Below, piece after piece: positions 6,234-10,041 of a DNA stretch of 10,041 nt. The first letter of the stretch is position 1; every line of letters begins with the position of its first letter. The DNA comes from an uncultured cyanobacterium. GTDB lineage: Bacteria; Cyanobacteriota; Vampirovibrionia; Gastranaerophilales; Gastranaerophilaceae. The DNA is taken from contig CABUXT010000043.1 of the NCBI GenBank assembly GCA_902495705.1, forward strand, positions 1 to 10,041, read 5' to 3'. Under the pieces are notes generated by a model. The model did no database searches. It was not told where the DNA came from and was given only the letters and a program-made list of their open reading frames with translations. A program made the translations under genes and the position numbers.

Positions 6234-6554
6234 CTAAATTCCAGTATTTTCCCTAATCCAATCAATATATGGTTTTGAGCCTTCTGAGATATCAAAACTT
6301 ATTATTTCAGGAGTTTCATAAGGATGAATTTCTTCGATTTTATTTTTCAGTTTTTCAAACAAGGATTTTTGAGTTTTTATTATCATCAAAACTTCGCTAT
6401 CTTCAACGATTTCACCCTTCCAACTATAGATAGAATCGATTTTATCGACAAGATTTACACAAGCCGCAAGTTTGCCTGATACAAGCGTTTTTGCCATTTG
6501 TTTTGCGCTATCTTTTGAATTTGACGTACATAAAACGATAATATATTCTGACAT
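6234..6554 (-). CDS. cutA: Divalent-cation tolerance protein CutA
   Basis: CutA is a small, very stable trimeric protein with a ferredoxin-like fold. It was first linked to copper and other divalent-metal tolerance in Escherichia coli, though its exact biochemistry is still unclear. The family pattern is complete over 106 residues: VLCTSNS at 7-13, KLAACVN at 28-34, YSWKGEI at 43-49, SEVLMIIKT at 53-61, HPYETPEI at 77-84 and YIDWI at 96-100. The ATG at 6554 is chosen because an AAGGAG site lies six bases upstream. An earlier in-frame ATG at 6575 overlaps the predicted -10 box and would add only MKKKEFY. The gene heads the metal group cutA, Cys-rich gene, csoR, all on the minus strand, but the latter two have a separate promoter. 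tcdA diverges from it. Confidence 0.95.
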   Translation of the reverse strand: MSEYIIVLCTSNSKDSAKQMAKTLVSGKLAACVNLVDKIDSIYSWKGEIVEDSEVLMIIKTQKSLFEKLKNKIEEIHPYETPEIISFDISEGSKPYIDWIRENTGI

Positions 6555-6560
6555 ATAAAA

Positions 6561-6566
6561 CTCCTT
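6561..6566 (-). promoter_or_regulatory. Ribosome binding site deciding the cutA start
   Basis: AAGGAG on the minus strand stands six bases before the ATG at 6554. The upstream ATG at 6575 has no such site and would place this ribosome site inside the coding region. Confidence 0.8.
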
Positions 6567-6573
6567 TTTCTTC

Positions 6574-6579
6574 ATTATA
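6574..6579 (-). promoter_or_regulatory. Predicted -10 box of cutA
   Basis: TATAAT on the minus strand gives a start near 6567, just upstream of the cutA ribosome site. I find no convincing -35 hexamer 16-18 bases upstream, so the assignment is tentative. Confidence 0.45.
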
Positions 6580-6591
6580 CAAAAAATCTTT

Positions 6592-6620
6592 TATTGAGGT
6601 GATTTTATTTTTATTATAAT
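6592..6620 (+). promoter_or_regulatory. Predicted promoter of tcdA
   Basis: A consensus TATAAT lies at 6615-6620. The best -35 candidates are TATTGA (6592-6597, spacer 17) or TTGAGG (6594-6599, spacer 15), neither strong. The start would fall near 6627, just before the GAGGAG ribosome site at 6632-6637. The region is shared with the divergent cutA promoter. Confidence 0.5.
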
Positions 6621-6643
6621 CTGTAATTACTGAGGAGAATCAA

Positions 6644-7405
6644 ATGTTAAACCAATTTTCAAGAACAGAATTATTATTAGGCAATGAAGGTATCGAAAAG
6701 CTTTCAAAATCACGAGTTGCCGTGTTTGGAATCGGCGGAGTCGGCGGATATGTCGTAGAGGCTCTTGTTAGAAGCGGATTAGGCGCAATTGATATTATTG
6801 ATGATGATAAGGTATGTATCACAAATTTGAACCGTCAACTTTTTGCAACACGCAAAACTGTCGGAAAACAAAAAGTTGATGTCGCAAAAGAAAGAATTTT
6901 AGACATTAACCCTAATGTTGATGTAAAAACTTATCAAACATTTTATACTCCGCAAACCGAAAACGAATTTGATTTTTCTCAATATGATTACGTTGTAGAT
7001 GCGATAGACACAGTTGTTGGCAAACTTTCACTAATCGAAAAAGCCAAAGCTGCAGGAACTCCGATAATTTGCGCAATGGGAGCAGGTAACAAAATGGACC
7101 CTACAAAATTTGAAGTAGCTGATATTTCAGAAACTTCCGTTTGTCCGCTTGCGCGCGTAATCAGAACAGAATTAAGAAAACGCAAAATATCAGGGGTCAA
7201 AGTAGTTTATTCTAAAGAAATTCCGATAAAACCAAAAGAAGACACTGCTATCAGCTGTAAATACCACTGTGTTTGCCCTCCGGGAACTGTCAGAAAATGT
7301 ACCGCAAAACACCAAATTCCCGGAAGTAACGCATTTGTTCCGCCTGTTGTCGGCTTAATCATTGCAGGTGAAGTTATTAAAGATTTAACAGGATATAACA
7401 AGTAA
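6644..7405 (+). CDS. tcdA: tRNA threonylcarbamoyladenosine dehydratase TcdA
   Basis: TcdA is a ThiF/E1-like enzyme that uses ATP to convert t6A at position 37 of ANN-decoding tRNAs into the cyclic form ct6A. The 253-residue protein starts with FSRTELLLGNEG, typical of TcdA (E. coli YgdL) rather than of MoeB or ThiF. The nucleotide site is visible as GIGGVG at 29-34, the acidic DDD at 53-55, NLNRQ at 61-65, Lys77 and DAIDT at 119-123. The family-specific segment MGAGNKMDPTKFEVADI (145-161) and ARVIRTELRKR (170-180) confirm it. Cys205, Cys209, Cys211 and Cys219 lie in a CxxxCxC...C cluster that could hold a metal or take part in folding. The GAGGAG site at 6632-6637 fixes the ATG. It diverges from cutA, and the gene at 7478 follows after 72 bases with no clear terminator between them. 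Confidence 0.93.
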   Translation: MLNQFSRTELLLGNEGIEKLSKSRVAVFGIGGVGGYVVEALVRSGLGAIDIIDDDKVCITNLNRQLFATRKTVGKQKVDVAKERILDINPNVDVKTYQTFYTPQTENEFDFSQYDYVVDAIDTVVGKLSLIEKAKAAGTPIICAMGAGNKMDPTKFEVADISETSVCPLARVIRTELRKRKISGVKVVYSKEIPIKPKEDTAISCKYHCVCPPGTVRKCTAKHQIPGSNAFVPPVVGLIIAGEVIKDLTGYNK

Positions 7406-7467
7406 ATTTACAGAACTTTACAATTTGAGCAATTTCGCACATTCATCTGTTTTACAAAAAGAAAAAT

Positions 7468-7472
7468 AGGAG
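7468..7472 (+). promoter_or_regulatory. Ribosome binding site deciding the start at 7478
   Basis: AGGAG ends five bases before the ATG at 7478. An in-frame GTG at 7472 overlaps this site, so it cannot be the start that the site serves. Confidence 0.75.
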
Positions 7473-7477
7473 TGTGT

Positions 7478-8527
7478 ATGCAAATATCAAATTATTCTGT
7501 TCCAAATTTTCAACCAAAAGCAGCATCAAAACCAAGTTTTGGCGGAAATGCCATACAAGAATTAACCGCAATTATCCCAAATACAAAAGTTGCGAAAAAC
7601 TTGACTCAATTAGACCTAAATGCGTTTAGTCATTATATTTATGCCAGAAAATTTCAAAACGGAATAACCGCAGAAGATATAAAATCAATTTCAAAATTTG
7701 AAGGTTCTGATTTTATGATGCAGGCTTATGAACTTTTAACTAAGAAATTAGGACTATCAACAGATATTCGACCACCATTTTCAGGAGTTCCTCAAATTCA
7801 GGGAGAGGCACTTGGTGCTTACATGCCAACTACAAATATGATTGTAGTTGATATGTCAAAAATGCAAAACCTAAAAATTTCAAAAGGGAACATTTTTGGA
7901 TTTATTCGCCACGAACTCCAACACTTTCTACAAAATGCGGCAGTTCTACGCCATGAAACAATCGGTGAACAAGCAATTGAAAAAATGAGAACAAATTACA
8001 TCAATGCAGAAAAAACAACTGCAATAAATGCGGTTAAAATGGTACCAATGGAGCAATTAGAACAAATACTTGCAAATAACAATGAAACCCTAACCCACCT
8101 TAGAATGGTAAAAGATTGCTTAGAAAAGGGAACTCTTGAAGATTTGGAACCATATTATGAAAAAATGGGAAAAGAATATACACAAAATCTCATAAATCTA
8201 AGACAAAAATTAATCGATAAATTAGGCTTGATTAAAAAAGACAGCAAGCAAACCAAAACAATTCAAACCTATTTCAATGAATTTGACAAAGTTGGGTATT
8301 ATAATCATGACGGTCAAATTGATTTGGCAAAATACCTAAAATCAAGAACGGAGCAAGAGGCAATGGCATCTCAATTGCAAGCTCAATTTGAATATTCGCA
8401 AGAACCTTGTTTTATGCACTATGCAAAAACAGGATTTTTGAAAAGTCTTGAAAATCCTGACTCTTTAAAAGACATTGAAAGGATTCACGAAGCATCCAAA
8501 AAAATCGAAAAAGAAAGTTTAGCATAA
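7478..8527 (+). CDS. Putative zinc metalloprotease-like protein with HELQH motif, 349 aa
   Basis: I cannot assign a family. The clearest signal is HELQH at 145-149, an HExxH zinc-metallopeptidase motif inside a helix (FIRHELQHFLQNAAVLRHE). It is preceded by GAYMPTTNMIVVDMSK (113-128), which looks like the edge strands and loop found before the active helix in gluzincin-type proteases. TEQEAMA at 291-297, in another helix, could supply the third zinc ligand; this is inference. Residues 160-260 are mainly helical and charged, with coiled-coil tendency. The N-terminus (MQISNYSVPN...SKPSFGG) has no classical signal peptide and parallels that of the gene at 4665. The protein may be a processing protease, a toxin-like or secreted effector, or a protein that has kept only the fold. 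The ATG at 7478 is chosen from its ribosome site. Palindromic repeats follow from 8558. Confidence 0.8.
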   Translation: MQISNYSVPNFQPKAASKPSFGGNAIQELTAIIPNTKVAKNLTQLDLNAFSHYIYARKFQNGITAEDIKSISKFEGSDFMMQAYELLTKKLGLSTDIRPPFSGVPQIQGEALGAYMPTTNMIVVDMSKMQNLKISKGNIFGFIRHELQHFLQNAAVLRHETIGEQAIEKMRTNYINAEKTTAINAVKMVPMEQLEQILANNNETLTHLRMVKDCLEKGTLEDLEPYYEKMGKEYTQNLINLRQKLIDKLGLIKKDSKQTKTIQTYFNEFDKVGYYNHDGQIDLAKYLKSRTEQEAMASQLQAQFEYSQEPCFMHYAKTGFLKSLENPDSLKDIERIHEASKKIEKESLA

Positions 8528-8557
8528 GGTTTAGACAAATGCTGCAAAGAAAGTATC

Positions 8558-8651
8558 GTCATTCCGAACTTGTTTCGGAATCTCAAATATAGCACATGGG
8601 GCAAAAGACTTAAACGACCAATTTGAGACCCTGAAACGAGTTCAGGGTGAC
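8558..8651. repeat. Composite palindromic repeat, copy A (94 bases)
   Basis: The two ends (8558-8588 and 8621-8651) are imperfect inverted repeats, from GTCATTCCGAAC to GTTCAGGGTGAC. Each end is itself a hairpin; in the left one ATTCCGAA (8561-8568) pairs with TTCGGAAT (8574-8581). The centre carries GGGGCAAAAGA. It looks like a small non-autonomous mobile or structural repeat with no coding capacity. Copy B lies 334 bases further on in the same orientation. Confidence 0.85.
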
Positions 8652-8681
8652 ATGGTCGACAGAAGAAATAATCGCCGTGCT

Positions 8682-8758
8682 GTCATTCTGAACAGCAGGA
8701 GCAAAGTGCGGAACGGAGTGGAGTCACGTTTTATGCGACTGCGTAGATTCAGAATCTA
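8682..8758. repeat. Related repeat unit with palindromic end
   Basis: It begins GTCATTCTGAACAG, like the outer ends of the other repeats, and closes in the perfect palindrome TAGATTC-A-GAATCTA (8744-8758). Its middle (GGAGCAAAGTGCGGAACGG) differs from copies A and B. It is therefore a different member of the same broad class. Confidence 0.6.
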
Positions 8759-8774
8759 TCAATGCTGATTAACA

Positions 8775-8855
8775 CCAACCCATTTATCACCTGTGATAAA
8801 GTAGGTTGGGTTTACTAACCCAACAATCAAATTTTGTCGGCTTGGTAAAGCCGAC
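8775..8855. repeat. Cluster of three hairpins
   Basis: Hairpin 1 pairs CCAACC (8775-8780) with GGTTGG (8804-8809) and TTTATCAC (8783-8790) with GTGATAAA (8793-8800). Hairpin 2 pairs GTTGGGTT (8805-8812) with AACCCAAC (8817-8824) and competes with hairpin 1. Hairpin 3 pairs GTCGGCTT (8836-8843) with AAGCCGAC (8848-8855). The motif GTAGGTTGGGTT...AACCCAAC resembles a dispersed repeat that I recall from cyanobacterial genomes. No T tract follows. Confidence 0.7.
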
Positions 8856-8891
8856 CTAGGAAACTATACAGAAAGACATAGATGACGTACA

Positions 8892-8983
8892 GTCATTCCG
8901 AACTTGTTTCGGAATCTCAAATAGAGCACGGGGCAAAAGATTTAATCGACCAATTAGAGACACTGAAACGAGTTCAGGGTGAC
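8892..8983. repeat. Composite palindromic repeat, copy B (92 bases)
   Basis: It is nearly identical to copy A: the first 32 bases match exactly, and the rest differs by five substitutions and a 2-base gap (CAT/C in the centre). The changes in the right arm lower its pairing with the left arm slightly. Two such close copies so near each other imply recent spread or local duplication. Confidence 0.85.
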
Positions 8984-9020
8984 ATAGTCTATATTGTTTA
9001 ATGAAAATTCAGAATGGCAG

Positions 9021-9686
9021 TTACAACTTTGTCCAATCGATTTCTTCTTGATTGTGAGATTTTAAAAACTTGTTGCACTTATTAAAATGGTCACACTCGA
9101 TAAATTTTTCATCACCTTTATTAAAACTGAAACTTGATGGGTGTGACGCCGTCAAAACCAAAACATTTTCACCGCAGTTTTCAAATACCGGTTTATATTT
9201 TTGAGCCTTTTCCCCCCACAGCATAACAACCAGCGGTTTATTTCGATTTATTATTGCTCCGAAAACCCTATCGATAAACTCTTTCCAAATTTTTATCCTG
9301 TTAGAAAGAGTAGATTCTTTGTCAAAAGTTAGTGAAATATTAAGCAACAAAACCCCTTGTTTTGCCCAACCTGTAAGGGTGTTTGTCGTAAACTCATGAT
9401 TTGGAGCGGCAACTTCAAAAATATGTTTAAGTGAAGGCGGTCTGCGTTTGTATTTGCTTGAAAACGACAAGCCATGCGCCGCATTAGGGTCAGGGTATGG
9501 GTCTTGCCCAAGAATTAAAACTTTCACATCTTCAAGCGGAGTGAATTTAAAAGCATTAAAAATATCTTCTCGCGCAGGAGTAAAAAAAGTTTTATCCTGC
9601 AAAGCTTTTTCTAAAGCCGATTTAGCACAATTTATGCCATCATCACCTAATACTTTATCCCAACTTTCACTAATAAAATTTTCCAT
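9021..9686 (-). CDS. ung: Uracil-DNA glycosylase, family 1
   Basis: Ung removes uracil from DNA by cutting the N-glycosidic bond, the first step of base-excision repair. The 221-residue length is usual. The water-activating motif GQDPYP lies at 60-65 with catalytic Asp62, followed by AHGLSF at 70-75. The phosphate-clamp PPSL is at 83-86, and WAKQGVLLLN at 107-116 ends in the uracil-binding Asn116. The catalytic His182 begins HPSSFS (182-187). In E. coli this last motif is HPSPLS, so Pro is replaced by Ser and the base-flipping Leu by Phe186. The final motif reads HFNKCNKFL at 200-208 in place of HFSxxN. A GAGAGGA site (9691-9697) supports the start, four bases upstream of the ATG. The first four codons can pair with the leader. 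No operon partner is visible. Confidence 0.97.
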   Translation of the reverse strand: MENFISESWDKVLGDDGINCAKSALEKALQDKTFFTPAREDIFNAFKFTPLEDVKVLILGQDPYPDPNAAHGLSFSSKYKRRPPSLKHIFEVAAPNHEFTTNTLTGWAKQGVLLLNISLTFDKESTLSNRIKIWKEFIDRVFGAIINRNKPLVVMLWGEKAQKYKPVFENCGENVLVLTASHPSSFSFNKGDEKFIECDHFNKCNKFLKSHNQEEIDWTKL

Positions 9687-9733
9687 AAAATCCTCTCTAT
9701 TATTATTATGGCAATTGTGCCATGGAAAATTTT
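9675..9733 (-). promoter_or_regulatory. Inverted repeat covering the ung start codon
   Basis: AAAATTTTCCAT (9675-9686) is the exact complement of ATGGAAAATTTT (9722-9733), with 35 bases between. In the ung mRNA the first four codons would pair with the leader, placing the ribosome site (9691-9697) in the loop. A shorter competing stem, ATGGCA (9708-9713) with TGCCAT (9718-9723), overlaps the upstream arm. This could tune ung translation. A TATATA-rich run at 9758-9767 may hold the -10 box, which would include both arms in the transcript. Confidence 0.5.
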
Positions 9734-9789
9734 TCTAATCAAGAGGAGAGATAATTATTTATATATAGCCTTAATATGTTCTGTAGGAG

Positions 9790-9850
9790 ATTCTGAACAG
9801 GATAAAATCTAAGCCAAACAAGTTGGCAAGATTTTTAACCCTTTCAGAAT
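9790..9850. repeat. 61-base imperfect palindrome
   Basis: ATTCTGAACAGGATAAAATCT (9790-9810, written here in part as ATTCTGAACAGG and TAAAATCT) pairs with AGATTTTTAACCC and TTTCAGAAT (9829-9850). An inner stem of GCCAA (9813-9817) and TTGGC (9823-9827) closes a five-base loop. The outer end TTCAGAATGACA continues to 9854 and matches 88-99. Confidence 0.75.
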
Positions 9851-10003
9851 GACAGTATCATTTGCAGGACGTCACTCCGTAAAAATCAATACGACATTTG
9901 CACTTCAAGGCTCCTCGTAATGACATGATTTTGTGACACTTCGGTCAACAATCCGACAATAGCCATAAGTGAACAATCAAACAAAACGAGTAAACTACAA
10001 AAG

Positions 10004-10041
10004 CCGAATTTGTTTGAGGAACGAAGTGACGAGTTATTCGG
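10004..10041. repeat. Hairpin-ended repeat unit at the window edge
   Basis: CCGAAT (10004-10009) pairs with ATTCGG (10036-10041). Between them is GAGGAACGAAGTGACGAG, a purine-rich segment typical of dispersed repeats of this kind. The unit may continue beyond the window. Confidence 0.5.

Larger units (their letters stand above)
8528..9020. other. Intergenic tract of 493 bases filled with palindromic repeats
   Basis: No credible gene is present. The tract consists of two copies of a composite inverted repeat (8558-8651 and 8892-8983), a related unit from 8682, and a group of hairpins at 8775-8855. The end ATTCAGAATGGCAG (9007-9020) abuts the ung stop codon and resembles the outer end of another repeat unit. 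The genes on both sides point into it, so the hairpins may also help to end transcription, although none is followed by a T tract. Confidence 0.7.
9734..10041. other. Non-coding right edge with repeat units
   Basis: I see no supported gene in this stretch. It contains the ung upstream region, one long palindrome (9790-9850), a unit bounded by GTCACTCC and AATGAC (9871-9924), and a hairpin-ended unit at the window edge (10004-10041). Read on the minus strand, GTCATTACGAGGAGCC (9909-9924) resembles the widespread GTCATTGCGAGGAGC class of bacterial dispersed repeats, from memory. Confidence 0.55.

Noticed and set aside
6555..6575. ATG start at 6575 for cutA
   Set aside because: It overlaps the TATAAT box, and the AAGGAG site lies after it, directly before the ATG at 6554.
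8775..8855. Hairpin cluster considered as a tRNA or known structured RNA
   Set aside because: There is no cloverleaf with TTCRA arm or CCA-adjacent acceptor stem, and the stems compete with each other.
8558..8983. Two repeats 334 bases apart considered as a CRISPR-like array
   Set aside because: There are only two units of about 93 bases with large internal symmetry, no regular spacers and no cas genes.
9722..9754. Ten-codon plus-strand frame starting ATGGAAAATTTT upstream of ung
   Set aside because: It has no clear ribosome site, and its start is explained by the inverted repeat with the ung start.

Overview
The window is low-GC bacterial DNA, tightly packed, with 11 genes that I accept. 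My best guess for the organism is a gut member of the non-photosynthetic cyanobacterial sister lineage (Gastranaerophilales / Vampirovibrionia, 'Melainabacteria'). The reasons are an exported SLH protein of cyanobacterial type, an operon of prepilin-like proteins, and two orphan proteins whose N-termini begin MQI and carry an SF motif near residue 20. This placement is inference, and there is no rRNA to test it.

Left part (1-4664). A three-gene minus-strand operon (3179 to 143) encodes three type IV pilin-like proteins. The promoter-proximal one is a striking chimera: a prepilin N-terminus, then YadA-type head repeats, then an S74 intramolecular chaperone with its Ser-Lys dyad, then a C-terminal coiled coil. 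Two smaller minor-pilin-like proteins follow and look like distant paralogs of each other. A clear sigma70-type promoter puts the chimera's start at a TTG codon. Upstream, and separated by a strong terminator, is a gene for an exported SLH-domain protein. Its promoter region shares a 12-base motif with the pilin operon.

Middle (4665-7405). An orphan plus-strand gene converges on a metal-homeostasis group on the minus strand: cutA, then a secreted protein with 23 cysteines, then a Cu(I)-type csoR. The Cys-rich gene has its own near-consensus promoter (TTGACA-N17-TATTAT). An ACCC-N5-GGGT inverted repeat sits at the predicted transcription start, which fits CsoR repression released by copper. 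tcdA, a tRNA t6A dehydratase, diverges from cutA.

Right part (7478-10041). A protein with an HExxH motif (HELQH) and the MQI/SF N-terminus is followed by a 493-base intergenic tract of dispersed palindromic repeats. These include two near-identical copies of a ~93-base composite inverted repeat. Then comes ung, on the minus strand, whose first four codons can pair with a complementary segment of its own leader. The window ends in more palindromic repeat units. Similar repeat ends (GTCATTC...GAATGAC) also occur at the left edge. No tRNA, rRNA, CRISPR array, transposase or phage gene was seen.
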